52,030 bases of DNA from an uncultured Treponema sp. (lineage in GTDB: Bacteria; Spirochaetota; Spirochaetia; Treponematales; Treponemataceae), in the NCBI GenBank assembly GCA_945877425.1, contig CAMCRZ010000017.1:1-52030 (forward strand), in the 5' to 3' direction. Position 1 is the stretch's first letter, and each line of letters begins with the position of its first letter. A program made the translations under genes and the position numbers. Positions 41,542-50,608 of this stretch are shown here, in pieces. The notes under the pieces are model-generated. The model did no database searches, was not told the origin of the DNA, and saw only the letters and a list, made by a program, of their open reading frames with translations.

Positions 41542-42630
41542 ATGACAGAATTAAATACTAGCAAATTTACTTCAGTCAGCATTGAAGAATTTTTTGACAA
41601 AGACAGTACAGAATCTACTGTTGAAGTTGGAATTGTAGTTTTTACTCCTCATCAGCAGAAACTTGTAGACAAACTTATGGAAGCTCTTGCTCCAGTTGCT
41701 TCAGACAGGGCAGAACGGCTGCAGAACAGAATAAAAGACATAGAAGCACTTGCAAAATCAATAGCCCGCTTTCCTTCTCTTTTGGAAAGAATAAACACAA
41801 CATCTTCTGTAAGGACACCGGAAGCTCTTGTAGAAAACATTATTTCTTACCAGCAGGACGGAGACATAACGCTTCACATGCCTTCAAAAGCCATTCTTGG
41901 AAAAGGATTTCTTGTTTCAAAAATACATACTTTTTATTCCATGAGCAAGCTTGCAAAAAATTATGCAAAAATGGACGAAAAATCAGTAAAGGAATATGCT
42001 GATGAAACTGTTTCCATGATGTTTACCCTTATGGCAGAAGACGTTTACTTAAATCTCATTAAAGACAAGACTCTTTCCATGGACTTAAGGCGTCAGCTGG
42101 CAAATTCACTTATCATACTTTGGGAACACCGCTCAGATCAGACTATTTCTGATATTGCTCCAGTTCTGCAGTCTGTATGGGCTGCCAGACGTAAACTTGC
42201 TCCTGCTTTCGGCACTATGATGGGAACAAGCGAACTTCTTCTTGTTACAATGCAGATGGACGAACAGTGGAATCATTTTATAAAGGCCAAGCTAAGTGCC
42301 CCTGATGTTTCTCAGGCTATGGAAGAGTTTCTTTTCGGTATTTCCCACGAACAGGTTCTGCGCTTAAAGGAAATTCTCCGTACTCAAGGCGTTAAGTCTA
42401 TAGGCCGTGATGAAGTAAGCCGTTATCTTGGTGAAAGGGTCAAAACTGACGTAAGCATGGATTACAGGGATTTCTACCTGCTTTACACTGTGCGCCGGGA
42501 CAATGCACGTTCAAGGCAAAGGCTTCATCTTGAAGGGCCTAAAAATACAATAGAAGATTACTTTATACGTTTCGTTCTTGAATCAAATCAGGAAAAGCAA
42601 AACAAAGACAAAGCTGCAATAAAGCAATAG
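41542..42630 (+). CDS. Conserved protein of unknown function
   Basis: The product is 362 aa. AGGAA lies 7 nt before the ATG. It has no signal peptide or membrane segment. The protein looks mostly helical, with charged heptads near 50-75 ('LVDKLMEALAPVASDRAERLQNRIKDIEALAKS') and 'MSKLAKNYAKMDEKSVKEYADETVSMMFTLMAEDVYLNLI'. The C-terminus has a conserved-looking basic stretch 'YLLYTVRRDNARSRQRLHLEG'. I recognise no domain. It lies 22 nt upstream of an HTH-cupin regulator, so it may be part of the same transcript. Confidence 0.75.
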   Translation: MTELNTSKFTSVSIEEFFDKDSTESTVEVGIVVFTPHQQKLVDKLMEALAPVASDRAERLQNRIKDIEALAKSIARFPSLLERINTTSSVRTPEALVENIISYQQDGDITLHMPSKAILGKGFLVSKIHTFYSMSKLAKNYAKMDEKSVKEYADETVSMMFTLMAEDVYLNLIKDKTLSMDLRRQLANSLIILWEHRSDQTISDIAPVLQSVWAARRKLAPAFGTMMGTSELLLVTMQMDEQWNHFIKAKLSAPDVSQAMEEFLFGISHEQVLRLKEILRTQGVKSIGRDEVSRYLGERVKTDVSMDYRDFYLLYTVRRDNARSRQRLHLEGPKNTIEDYFIRFVLESNQEKQNKDKAAIKQ

Positions 42631-42652
42631 CGTTTCAGGAAAAAGCACATTT

Positions 42653-43261
42653 ATGGAAAATCAGTCATCACAAAATCAAAATGCCGTCTCAGGTGAAGAT
42701 AAAAAGAAATATTTCTTTGGTGAAAAAATCAGGGAAATCCGTGAAAAAAAGCACCTTACGCTGAAATTCGTTGCTACTCAGGCAGGAATAAGTGAAAGTC
42801 TTGTTTCCCAGATTGAACGGAATAAAGTTTCTCCTGCCATAGACACGCTTCTTTCCATTGCGTCTGTTCTGGAAATAAATCTTGAATACCTGTTTGAAGA
42901 GTTTACTCACAGAAAGCACGTAACTGTTATCCACGAAGATGAACGGAAAACTATTTACGAAGAGGATATTTCTTATCAGGAAATTTCTGACTGCGAGATT
43001 ACTTCTAAAAATCTGGAGTGCTACATTATTACTATTCCTGAAGGCTGCAGGACTCACCGTGGAAATTACGGTCATATAGGAAGCGAAGTAGGCATTATTC
43101 TTGAAGGCAACGGAATTCTCCGCTATCAAAACAAAGAGTACGAAATTAAAAAGGGCGACAGTGTTACTTTCAGTGCTGCTGCTCCCCACACGCTGGAAAA
43201 CACAGGCGCTTCTCCCCTAAAGGCATTGTGGACTGTAACTCCTGCACAGAAATTTCTGTAA
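42653..43261 (+). CDS. XRE-family regulator with C-terminal cupin
   Basis: The product is 202 aa. The N-terminal HTH ('KIREIREKKHLTLKFVATQAGISESLVSQIERNKVSPAIDTLLSIASVLEI', about 24-75) is joined to a small cupin barrel (about 120-195: 'GHIGSEVGIILEGNGILRYQNKEYEIKKGDSVTFSAAAPHTLENTG'). This PuuR/SinR-cupin type senses small metabolites in its barrel. It follows the unknown 362-aa gene by 22 nt. A partial repeat and the prs promoter come next. No operator could be identified by eye. Confidence 0.88.
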   Translation: MENQSSQNQNAVSGEDKKKYFFGEKIREIREKKHLTLKFVATQAGISESLVSQIERNKVSPAIDTLLSIASVLEINLEYLFEEFTHRKHVTVIHEDERKTIYEEDISYQEISDCEITSKNLECYIITIPEGCRTHRGNYGHIGSEVGIILEGNGILRYQNKEYEIKKGDSVTFSAAAPHTLENTGASPLKALWTVTPAQKFL

Positions 43262-43330
43262 GCTGCACTTATTTGTAAAGCCCCTCTCGCAAAGTGTGCA
43301 TTTTATCGCAAGAACAAGGGGCGGCAAAGA
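43262..43330 (+). repeat. Partial dispersed repeat, copy F
   Basis: A fragment with CTGCACTTATTTGTAAAGCC followed by CGCAAAGTGTGCATTTTATC and GCAAGAACAAGGGGCGGC matches the tail and left block of the family. The core is missing. It sits directly after the HTH-cupin stop codon. Confidence 0.6.
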
Positions 43331-43362
43331 AAATCTACCCACCACAACAGAAAATCCTTGCA

Positions 43363-43391
43363 TTGACCACAAATAATCAAAACAGTACAAT
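43363..43391 (+). promoter_or_regulatory. prs promoter
   Basis: TTGACC (43363-43368) and TACAAT (43386-43391) are 17 nt apart. The ~50-nt leader contains a CTGTC/GACAG hairpin and the AAGGGG ribosome site. Confidence 0.65.
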
Positions 43392-43449
43392 TCAAGGCAA
43401 CTGTCTTAGGAAAAATCATGACAGATATTTTATTTAAGGGGTAAGAATA

Positions 43450-44715
43450 ATGCCGTATTCTGAACCAACAGATCTTGCAATCGTTGCCTGTCCGGGTGGA
43501 GAATCTTTCGCTAATGAAGTTCTCACACATCTTCGTCACATGTACAAACATCGCTACACGTTAAAAAGTGATGTTCTTGCCAAGCGTTACGGAATTGAAA
43601 AAAGTGAACTCATCCAGAAAATGAACCTTTACAATGATGTTCACACAAGTGATTTGTGTATTCGCGGAAATACAGACAAATACAGAGTTCCGTCTTTTAA
43701 AGTAAACACACGCTTTACTTATTTTGCAAACGGAGAGTTTAAGGCAGAACTTTTGGACTGCATCCGTGGAAAAGACGTTTACATCTTCCAGGACGTTGAA
43801 AATCACGAACCAATTGCATTAAACGAAGGCAAAAACGTAATGAGGCTTAGCGTAAACGATCACGTAATGGGGCTTCTCGTTACAATTGATGCCGTTCGTC
43901 AGGCTGGAGCAAAACAAATTACGCTTGTTCTTCCGGTTTATCCTTACAGCCGCCAGCACAAAAAGAAGAGCCGTGAAGGTTTGACAGCAGCACTTTTAGG
44001 TCACGTTTACGAAATGATGGAAGTAAAGAGAATAATTACCCTTGACCTTCATAGCCGTGAAATAGTAAATGCATTCAGCCACACCCACTGCGACAACCTC
44101 CATGCTTCTTACCAGATTATCCGTGAACTTGCAAAAGTAGTTGATCTTACAAAAGAAGATTTAGTTGTTGTAAGTCCGGACACAGGTGCTATAGACAGAA
44201 ATAAATTTTACGCCACAGGACTTAAAAAACCGCTGGCAATGATTTACAAAGAAAGAGACTATTCAATCGTTACTCAGGACGCAAAAAATACAAACATCAA
44301 GAGCATTAAGCTTTTGGGAGACGTAAAAGACAAAGTTGCATTCCTTGCAGACGATATGCTTGGAACAGGCGGAACTTTACTTAAGGCAATGGGATTTTTG
44401 CACGAACAGGGCGCTACAAAAGTTATTGCAGCAATAAGCCTTCCGTTCTTTACAGGAAATGCCATTGAACAGTTTGATGAAGCTTACAAGCAGGGACTTT
44501 TCTACAGAATAATCGGAACTAATGCAGTTTATCACGAAGAACTCCTTAAACGCGAATGGTACATCAGCACAAACGTAAGCGGACTTTTTGCAAACGTCAT
44601 TACAAGACTCCATCACAATCAGTCTTTAAGCGACCTTCTTGATAACCGTTCGATTATAGACAAACTTATTAAAGTAAGCACTCCTGAAGAAACAAAAACT
44701 GAACCGCAGCAGTAA
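43450..44715 (+). CDS. prs: Ribose-phosphate pyrophosphokinase (PRPP synthetase), long form
   Basis: The product is 421 aa against ~315 in most bacteria. It makes PRPP from ribose 5-phosphate and ATP for nucleotide, His and Trp synthesis. Recognisable elements are 'FTYFANGEFKAEL' (for the usual F-x-DGE), 'LVLPVYPYSRQHKK', the catalytic flexible loop region, 'ITLDLHSREI', 'VVVSPDTGAIDRNKFYA' and the PRPP loop 'FLADDMLGTGGTLLKA'. The extra length is an ~85-residue N-terminal extension and a C-terminal tail. AAGGGG precedes the ATG. The divergence suggests a separate spirochaete-type branch, but the PRPP loop supports function. Confidence 0.9.
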   Translation: MPYSEPTDLAIVACPGGESFANEVLTHLRHMYKHRYTLKSDVLAKRYGIEKSELIQKMNLYNDVHTSDLCIRGNTDKYRVPSFKVNTRFTYFANGEFKAELLDCIRGKDVYIFQDVENHEPIALNEGKNVMRLSVNDHVMGLLVTIDAVRQAGAKQITLVLPVYPYSRQHKKKSREGLTAALLGHVYEMMEVKRIITLDLHSREIVNAFSHTHCDNLHASYQIIRELAKVVDLTKEDLVVVSPDTGAIDRNKFYATGLKKPLAMIYKERDYSIVTQDAKNTNIKSIKLLGDVKDKVAFLADDMLGTGGTLLKAMGFLHEQGATKVIAAISLPFFTGNAIEQFDEAYKQGLFYRIIGTNAVYHEELLKREWYISTNVSGLFANVITRLHHNQSLSDLLDNRSIIDKLIKVSTPEETKTEPQQ

Positions 44716-44744
44716 CTTCGGGAAAACTTAATTCCATAATGAAG

Positions 44745-44811
44745 AGCTGTCTGATAAATTACAGCTGATTTCTTTTTCAGCGCTTTCGTAAAATCAGGCA
44801 GCTTTTTTTTT
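44745..44811 (+). terminator. prs terminator
   Basis: AGCTGTCTGAT (44745-44755) pairs with ATCAGGCAGCT (44793-44803) through 11 positions including one G-U, then nine T. Confidence 0.85.
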
Positions 44812-44848
44812 CCAAACAATATGATTTCAAAAGTTTATAGGAATAAAA

Positions 44849-46093
44849 ATGAACACTTCGGTTCTCTGTATTGACATTGGAACTACTTCCCTAAAAGCAG
44901 CACTTATAAATCAGGAAGGAAAAGTTTTAGGCTTAAGCAGAAAAAAATTTCTTCTAAGGCACACACTTCACGCTTCAAAAGAATGGCTTCCTGCACTTCA
45001 AAATGCCGTAAAAGAAATATTTGAAAAAAACGAATATCTTTACGCCGATGCACTTTGCATAAGCGGAAACGGTCCTACTCTCGTAAGTTCTACAGGCGAC
45101 ACACTGCTCTGGAACGAACAGGTACCTGCTGCCCTTGAATACAGCGGAACTTCTCTTTTTATTCCACGGCTTCTTGCCTTTAAAAACAGGTTCAGTGAAA
45201 TATGGAACAAAAGCGAAACTGTTTTCAGCGGACCTGAATATCTGATATGGCTTTTGACAGACAAAAAATGTACTATTTTGCCGGAAGAGCGGTTTTATCA
45301 GGCTTACTGGACAGATGAAACTTTAAGTCAGGCAGGCTTTACTCAGGAAGACAAGGCAAAAATTCCGCCATTTCTGAAAACAACGCAAAAAGCAGGCACT
45401 TTAACAAGAAAAGCAGAAAGTTTCCTTGGATTTGAAAAAAACGGACTTAAAGAAGGACTTGAAGTTTACTGCGGTGCTCCTGACTTTATAAGCGCTTTAG
45501 CAGGAACTGCTACTGTATTTCCCGGTAAACTCTGCGACAGAGCCGGTTCTTCTGAAGGAATAAATCTTTGTACTGAAAAGCCGGTTACAGGAAAAAACAT
45601 CCGCACACTTCCTTCAGTAATTCCAGGATTGTGGAATGCCAGCATACTTCTTCCGGAAAGCGGCGTACAGTATTCTCTGTTTAAGAAAAAAATTGAACGG
45701 GAAAACGGAGGGCGCATTTCTTACGAAGACCTTACGAAACTCTGCATTGAACAGAACACAGACGAATCTCTTGCTCAGGGAAGGCTTCTTATGGAAGAAA
45801 CGGCACTTTACGTAAAAGATGCAATCGCACAGCTTAAAGCTTCATGGCAGGAAGCTGAATGTTCCTTTAGTTTCCCGAAAGAAATGGTAATTACAGGCGG
45901 ACAGTCTTACAATCCTCTCTGGTCACAGATGAAGGCAAACGTTACAGGTACGACTATTTTTACTCCTGAATGCGGTGATGCAGAACTTTGCGGCAATGCA
46001 GTATTTGCTTTTACAGGAATGAAAATTTTCACTTCAATACAGGAAGGTGCAGTAAAACTTTTCAGAACAGCACAAACTTTTATTCCGGAATAA
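44849..46093 (+). CDS. FGGY-family carbohydrate kinase
   Basis: The product is 414 aa, shorter than the ~490-500 aa typical of xylulokinase or glycerol kinase. It has the phosphate-1 motif 'CIDIGTTSLKAALINQEG' at the start, 'ALCISGNGPTLVSS', the middle 'EVYCGAPDFISALAGT' and the C-terminal ATP-binding 'MVITGGQSYNPLWSQMKANVTG' with 'CGDAELCGNAVFAFTGM'. The sugar cannot be told. AGGAAT precedes the ATG. A HAD phosphatase follows with a 2-nt gap, suggesting a kinase/phosphatase pair on one sugar phosphate. Confidence 0.87.
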   Translation: MNTSVLCIDIGTTSLKAALINQEGKVLGLSRKKFLLRHTLHASKEWLPALQNAVKEIFEKNEYLYADALCISGNGPTLVSSTGDTLLWNEQVPAALEYSGTSLFIPRLLAFKNRFSEIWNKSETVFSGPEYLIWLLTDKKCTILPEERFYQAYWTDETLSQAGFTQEDKAKIPPFLKTTQKAGTLTRKAESFLGFEKNGLKEGLEVYCGAPDFISALAGTATVFPGKLCDRAGSSEGINLCTEKPVTGKNIRTLPSVIPGLWNASILLPESGVQYSLFKKKIERENGGRISYEDLTKLCIEQNTDESLAQGRLLMEETALYVKDAIAQLKASWQEAECSFSFPKEMVITGGQSYNPLWSQMKANVTGTTIFTPECGDAELCGNAVFAFTGMKIFTSIQEGAVKLFRTAQTFIPE

Positions 46094-46095
46094 AA

Positions 46096-46749
46096 ATGAC
46101 AGTTTACAAAATTCCTGAAGACTTAAAGACAATAATTTTTGACATAGACGGAACTTTATACACAAGCAAAGAATATGTTTTTGAACAGGTTGACGTGCAG
46201 ATACGCTACTGGGCAAAACTTAACGGAATGTCAGAAGATGAAGCAAGAAAAAAAATAAATGATTTTCGCAAAAAGTGGAGCGCTGAACATAACGGCATGG
46301 AAATAAGCCTTGGAAATACTTTTCCACACTTTGGCGTTGACATTGAAACAAGCATAAAATGGCGCAATCTTTTAATGGAACCGGCAAAATTCCTGAGCAG
46401 AAACGAAAATCTCATTAAAGTTTTAACTGGACTTAAGGAAAAATACAGTCTTATTGCAGTTACAAACAATCCAGTTGATGCAGCAAGGCGGACTTTAAAG
46501 GCTATAGGAATTGATTCCATTATTACTGATATAATCGGGCTGGATACGTTTAAAAAATCAAAGCCAGCAATAGAAGTTCTTGAAGAAGCAGTAAGGCGGA
46601 CAAAAAGTTCCTACAGTCAGTGCCTTAGCGTTGGTGACCGTTACGACATAGACCTTTCTCTGCCGCTGAAATTAGGAATGGGCGCTGTTTTAGTTTCAGG
46701 GGTAAAGGAAGTAGAAAACCTGCCTTACGTTTTGAAAGCCGGACAGTAA
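46096..46749 (+). CDS. HAD-superfamily phosphatase
   Basis: The product is 217 aa. The start is ATG 46096, 2 nt after the kinase stop; the longer frame from 45988 would lie inside the kinase gene. Motif I is 'IIFDIDGTLYTSKEY' (nucleophile Asp), motif II 'LIAVTNNP', motif III Lys in 'KKSKPAIEVLEEA' and motif IV 'CLSVGDRYDIDLSLPLKLG'. The four-helix cap between motifs I and II makes it a subclass I enzyme like phosphoglycolate phosphatase. The substrate is unknown; co-translation with the FGGY kinase hints at sugar-phosphate control. Confidence 0.87.
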   Translation: MTVYKIPEDLKTIIFDIDGTLYTSKEYVFEQVDVQIRYWAKLNGMSEDEARKKINDFRKKWSAEHNGMEISLGNTFPHFGVDIETSIKWRNLLMEPAKFLSRNENLIKVLTGLKEKYSLIAVTNNPVDAARRTLKAIGIDSIITDIIGLDTFKKSKPAIEVLEEAVRRTKSSYSQCLSVGDRYDIDLSLPLKLGMGAVLVSGVKEVENLPYVLKAGQ

Positions 46750-46795
46750 AATTCTATATTGCTTAAAACGCAACATTAAATTGTTAACATTTCAC

Positions 46796-46824
46796 TTTAC
46801 GCAACAATCTTATTAGTGTAATAT
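46796..46824 (+). promoter_or_regulatory. ilvC promoter
   Basis: TTTACG (46796-46801) and TAATAT (46819-46824) are 17 nt apart, predicting a start near 46831 and a ~140-nt structured leader. Confidence 0.6.
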
Positions 46825-46835
46825 TTACTCATGCG

Positions 46836-46940
46836 TTAGGGTATGTAGTGGCGTGAGTTTTAACTCACGTTCCGAAGGAATGAAGCGAAGCGGAACCACG
46901 GAACACCCGACCGGCTGCATTGCAGACGGGAACGCCCTAA
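46836..46940 (+). promoter_or_regulatory. Structured G+C-rich leader of ilvC
   Basis: The block is G+C-rich against its surroundings. CGTGAGTT pairs with AACTCACG (46852-46869), GTTCCG with CGGAAC around an AAGGAATGAAGCGAAG loop, and CTGCA/TGCAG near 46915. Its outer edges TTAGGG and CCCTAA also pair. It is either a leader RNA with a control role or a dispersed repeat that happens to lie here; no second copy is in the window. Confidence 0.45.
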
Positions 46941-46971
46941 AAATTCAATTTATTTTTTATAGGAGTATATG

Positions 46972-48453
46972 ATGGGAGAAAACTACTTTAACTCAATTCC
47001 ATGGCGTGAAGCTAGATTACAGCTTGGTCATTGCCGCTCTATGGCTAAAGAAGAATTTGCTGACGGTGTAAAGGCTCTTCAGGGCAAGAAAATTGTAATT
47101 GTCGGCTGCGGTGCTCAGGGTTTAAACCAGGGAATGTGTCTTCGTGACTCAGGTCTTGATGTTTCTTACGCTCTTCGTGAAAGTGCCATTACTGAAAAAC
47201 GCCAGTCTTGGAAAAATGCTACTGAAAACGGCTTTAAAGTAGGTACTTATGATGAACTTATCCCTACTGCTGATCTTGTAGGAAACCTTACACCGGACAA
47301 GCAGCACACACCTGTTATTACTGAAGTTATGAAGAGAATGAAGAAAGGCGCTGCACTCTGGTATTCTCACGGCTTTAACATGATTGAAGAAGGCATGCAG
47401 ATTCGTCCTGACATTACAGTTGTAATGTGTGCTCCAAAAGGTCCTGGTACTGAAGTTTACCACGAATTCCAGAGAGGTTTTGGTGTTCCTGATTTAATTG
47501 CCGTTCACCCTGTAAATGACCCTGAAGGAAAAGGCTGGGCTTATGCAAAGGCTCTTGCTGTAGGAATGGGCGGAAGTAAGGCTGGTGTTCTTGAATCAAG
47601 TTTTGTTGCAGAAGTTAAGTCTGACCTTATGGGCGAACAGACTATTCTCTGCGGTATGCTTCAGGCTGGAACAATCGTATGCTACGACAAAATGGTTGAA
47701 GACGGAATGGATCCTTCTTACGTTACAAAGCTTCTTATGCACGGATGGAATGTAATTTCTGAAGCTCTCAAGTGGGGCGGAATTACAAACATGATGGACC
47801 GTCTTTCTAACCCTGCAAAAATCAAGGCAAACGAACTTTCTAAGGAAATCAAAACTCTCCTTAAGCCTCTTTACCAGAAGCACATGGACGACATTATCAG
47901 CGGAAAATTCTCTTCTACTATGATGGAAGACTGGAAAGCAGGTGACAAGGATCTTCTTGCATGGCGTGAAGAAACAGGAAAGCTTCCTTTTGAATCACAG
48001 AAAGAATCTGATGTTGAAATTACTGAACAGGAATATTTTGACAAGGGAATTCTTATGGTTGCAATGGTTAAAGCCGGATGCGAACTTGCTTTTGAAACTA
48101 TGGTTGATGCTGGAATTAAGGAAGAGTCGGCTTATTATGAATCACTTCATGAAGTTCCGCTTATTGCAAACCTTATTGACAGAAAGCGCCTTTATGAAAT
48201 GAACCGTGTTATTTCTGATACTGCTGAATACGGATGCTACCTGTTTGCCCGTGTTGCTGCTCCTATAATGGCTAAGGATTTAATGCCTAAGCTTACTACA
48301 GAAGTTATTGGAAAAGGACTGAACGTTAAGACAAATTCTGTTCCTAACACAAAGCTTGTTGAAGTTAACGCTGAAATTAGAAATCACCCTATTGAAGTTG
48401 TAGGACGCAAGCTTAGAGCTTACATGACTGCAATGAAGCCTATTGTTGAATAG
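46972..48453 (+). CDS. ilvC: Ketol-acid reductoisomerase, class II (long form)
   Basis: The product is 493 aa. It isomerises and reduces acetolactate/acetohydroxybutyrate for valine and isoleucine. It is the long class as in E. coli: the Rossmann motif '[23 protein letters not shown]', then '[16 protein letters not shown]', '[11 protein letters not shown]', 'HGFNMIEEG', and two knotted helical repeats with '[22 protein letters not shown]' and '[19 protein letters not shown]'. The start is ATG 46972, which lies 6 nt from AGGAG; ATG 46969 would be only 3 nt away. Class II enzymes occur in enterics and Bacteroidetes, so transfer is possible. Codons are GCT/ACT/GTT-rich. Confidence 0.96.
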   Translation: MGENYFNSIPWREARLQLGHCRSMAKEEFADGVKALQGKKIVIVGCGAQGLNQGMCLRDSGLDVSYALRESAITEKRQSWKNATENGFKVGTYDELIPTADLVGNLTPDKQHTPVITEVMKRMKKGAALWYSHGFNMIEEGMQIRPDITVVMCAPKGPGTEVYHEFQRGFGVPDLIAVHPVNDPEGKGWAYAKALAVGMGGSKAGVLESSFVAEVKSDLMGEQTILCGMLQAGTIVCYDKMVEDGMDPSYVTKLLMHGWNVISEALKWGGITNMMDRLSNPAKIKANELSKEIKTLLKPLYQKHMDDIISGKFSSTMMEDWKAGDKDLLAWREETGKLPFESQKESDVEITEQEYFDKGILMVAMVKAGCELAFETMVDAGIKEESAYYESLHEVPLIANLIDRKRLYEMNRVISDTAEYGCYLFARVAAPIMAKDLMPKLTTEVIGKGLNVKTNSVPNTKLVEVNAEIRNHPIEVVGRKLRAYMTAMKPIVE

Positions 48454-48477
48454 AACATAATTCCTTGCAGAAAACCG

Positions 48478-48571
48478 TCTGCCGGGCAAGTACGCTTGGG
48501 CGGCGGCTTCAAAAACAAAGGCGTAACCTGTTACTGTAAAAGCAGCAGCAAGTTACGCCTTATTTTTTTTC
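48478..48571 (+). terminator. ilvC terminator fused to a repeat remnant (copy G)
   Basis: The remnant GGCAAGTACGC plus GGGCGGCGGC (48485-48507, family core in minus orientation) runs straight into AAAACAAAGGCG as in the insert element. From there AAGGCGTAAC (48518-48527) pairs perfectly with GTTACGCCTT (48552-48561), followed by eight T. The 5' arm of a working terminator therefore begins inside repeat-derived sequence. Confidence 0.7.
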
Positions 48572-48597
48572 TGATAATTCAGAATGTAACTGAAAGA

Positions 48598-50109
48598 TTA
48601 TGCCTTAGCCGTAATTTTCTTTACAACAAAAAGTGATGCTGCAAGAAGAACTGCTCCTGCAATTAAAGGAACAACTGCATTTCCTACAAATCCTGCAATA
48701 ATGTATGAAACGAAAGAAATTGCTGCTACAAACAAAGCATACGGAAGCTGTGTAGAAACGTGCTTTACGTGTTCACACTGGGCGCCTGCACTTGCCATAA
48801 TAGTTGTATCACTGATTGGAGAACAGTGATCGCCGCAAACTGCTCCAGCCATACATGCAGAAATTGAAATTATGCACAAAGGTTCGTTTACATTAGGGAA
48901 TACTGCAATGCAGATTGGAATAAGAATGCCGAATGTTCCCCATGAAGTGCCTGTAGAAAATGCAAGGAATACTGCTATAACAAATATAACTGCAGGAAGG
49001 AATTTGCTTAATGCGCCTGCTCTGTCCTGACCTACAACGTCCTGGATAAAGTTGTCAATGCCAAGTGAAGAAGTCATGCCTTTCAATGTCCATGCTAAAG
49101 TAAGGATAAGGATTGCCGGAACCATTGCTTTAAATCCTTCCGGAATGCAGCTCATGCAGTCTCTGAAAGAAAGTACTCTTCTAATTGAATAAACGGCAAT
49201 AGTAATAACGAGAGCGGCAAAGCTTCCAAGCATAAGTCCTACAGATGCATCGCTGTTTGCAAATGAATCAATAAAGCCTGAACCTTCTGTAAAGAATCCG
49301 CCTGAATAAATCATTCCTACAACACAAGATGCAATTAAAACTACGATTGGGAAAATCAAGTCAAATACTGAACCTTTAAGTTTTGCATCTTCTTTGTCAT
49401 CGCCGCCTGTTGCTAAATCTGCCAGTTCCTGACATTTTTTCATTGAACCGAATTCGATTTTTCCTGCAACTAAGATAAACATAAACAGGATTGTAAAGAG
49501 TGCGTAGAAGTTATATGGAATTGCCCTTACAAAAAGTGCAAATCCGTTTTCATCACCTTTTACGAAACCTGCAACTGCTGCTGCCCATGAACTGATTGGT
49601 GCAATAATACAGATTGGTGCTGCAGTAGCATCGATTAAGTATGCAAGTTTTTCACGGCTTACTTTATGCTTGTCTGTAACAGGACGCATTACGCTTCCTA
49701 CTGTAAGGCAGTTAAAATAATCGTCTATAAAAATCAGGATTCCAAGACAAATAGTTGCTATCTGTGCACCTACTTTTGTCTTGATGTGTTTTTTAGCCCA
49801 TGAACCAAATGCTGCAGAACCGCCTGCTTTGTTCATAAGTGCTACCATTGTTCCAAGTATTACAAGGAATACAAGAATACCTACATTGTAAGAGTCTGAA
49901 AGCTGACCTACTATGCCTTTCTTAAACACGCTGTCTAAAAAAGTTGTAAATGAACCGCCTGCATATAATATTCCGCCAAGAACGATTCCTACAAAAAGTG
50001 AAGAATAAACTTCCTTTGTAATCAATGCCAGACAAATGGCAACTAAAGGCGGAATTATTGCCCAGACTGTTCCAAAAAGTGCGGGGATGTACTCTGCTAC
50101 TTCTTCCAT
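48598..50109 (-). CDS. NhaC-family Na+/H+ antiporter-like transporter
   Basis: The product is 503 aa with about 12 membrane segments. It carries the diagnostic 'GDHCSPISDTTIMASAGAQC' (about 424-443) and 'FIDDYFNCLTVGSVMRPVTD' motifs. NhaC-type proteins exchange Na+ for H+, and relatives exchange malate/lactate or import amino acids. AGAGGTG lies 6 nt upstream of the ATG. It is convergent with ilvC and separated from leuB by a long repeat block. The transported solute is not determined. Confidence 0.87.
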   Translation of the reverse strand: MEEVAEYIPALFGTVWAIIPPLVAICLALITKEVYSSLFVGIVLGGILYAGGSFTTFLDSVFKKGIVGQLSDSYNVGILVFLVILGTMVALMNKAGGSAAFGSWAKKHIKTKVGAQIATICLGILIFIDDYFNCLTVGSVMRPVTDKHKVSREKLAYLIDATAAPICIIAPISSWAAAVAGFVKGDENGFALFVRAIPYNFYALFTILFMFILVAGKIEFGSMKKCQELADLATGGDDKEDAKLKGSVFDLIFPIVVLIASCVVGMIYSGGFFTEGSGFIDSFANSDASVGLMLGSFAALVITIAVYSIRRVLSFRDCMSCIPEGFKAMVPAILILTLAWTLKGMTSSLGIDNFIQDVVGQDRAGALSKFLPAVIFVIAVFLAFSTGTSWGTFGILIPICIAVFPNVNEPLCIISISACMAGAVCGDHCSPISDTTIMASAGAQCEHVKHVSTQLPYALFVAAISFVSYIIAGFVGNAVVPLIAGAVLLAASLFVVKKITAKA

Positions 50110-50204
50110 AGAAACACCTCTTAAAATAAAATTTTACGCTTGATTTTATCACTAACATTTTTATATAACAAGATAATTTTTTTATTATTTTCAGATTTGA
50201 TTCA

Positions 50205-50600
50205 GCTGCCCCATCGTACTTGCCAACAAGCCGCACCTTACATACAACCACGCTGCACATAAGCGTATACTCTATCGCAAGAGCAGGCGGCGACTTTGGA
50301 AAAAGAAGGCTGAACGTCGCAAAGCCGGGTGTCAAAATCAGGCATTAATGCCTTACACACTGTTTGTGGCATGGGAACTATTTTATTTGCCGCTTGCGCG
50401 CCTGCCACAAACAGAGCGTTTTTGCACCCGACTTCTGCTCCTAGCGCCTTTGTTTTAGCCGCCGCCTGAGCGTACTTGCCAAAGAGCTGCACCTTACATA
50501 CAACCACGCTGCACATAAGCGTGTACTCTTCTTCCCAAGCACCAGCTGCAGATGTTAAAGCTCCCACTTCTCTGAAAAGCCACTCCCGTAAAGCCCTTAC
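50205..50600 (+). repeat. Dispersed intergenic repeat, copies D and E flanking an insert
   Basis: Most of the 615-bp gap between the NhaC gene and leuB is repeat and codes for nothing convincing. Core D (CGTACTTGCC near 50213-50222) begins a right-block-like segment that ends in a left block at GGCGGCG (50292). The ~181-bp insert lies at 50286-50466, and core E (50470-50480) with its right block runs to about 50600. Confidence 0.8.
50286..50466 (+). repeat. Structured ~181-bp insert element, copy 2
   Basis: The ends are GGCGGCG (50286-50292) and GCCGCCGCC (50458-50466). Nested pairs: AAGCCGGGTG (50322-50331) with CACCCGACTT (50425-50434); the perfect palindrome AGGCATTAATGCCT (50340-50353); CTGTTTGTGGCA (50360-50371) with TGCCACAAACAG (50403-50414), 12 of 12. 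It could be a MITE-like DNA unit or encode a structured RNA. Confidence 0.65.
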
Positions 50601-50608
50601 AAAATCCA

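Noticed and set aside
42689..43189. A 166-codon antisense frame over the HTH-cupin gene
   Set aside because: The sense strand encodes a clear two-domain regulator; the antisense peptide has no motif and unusual composition.
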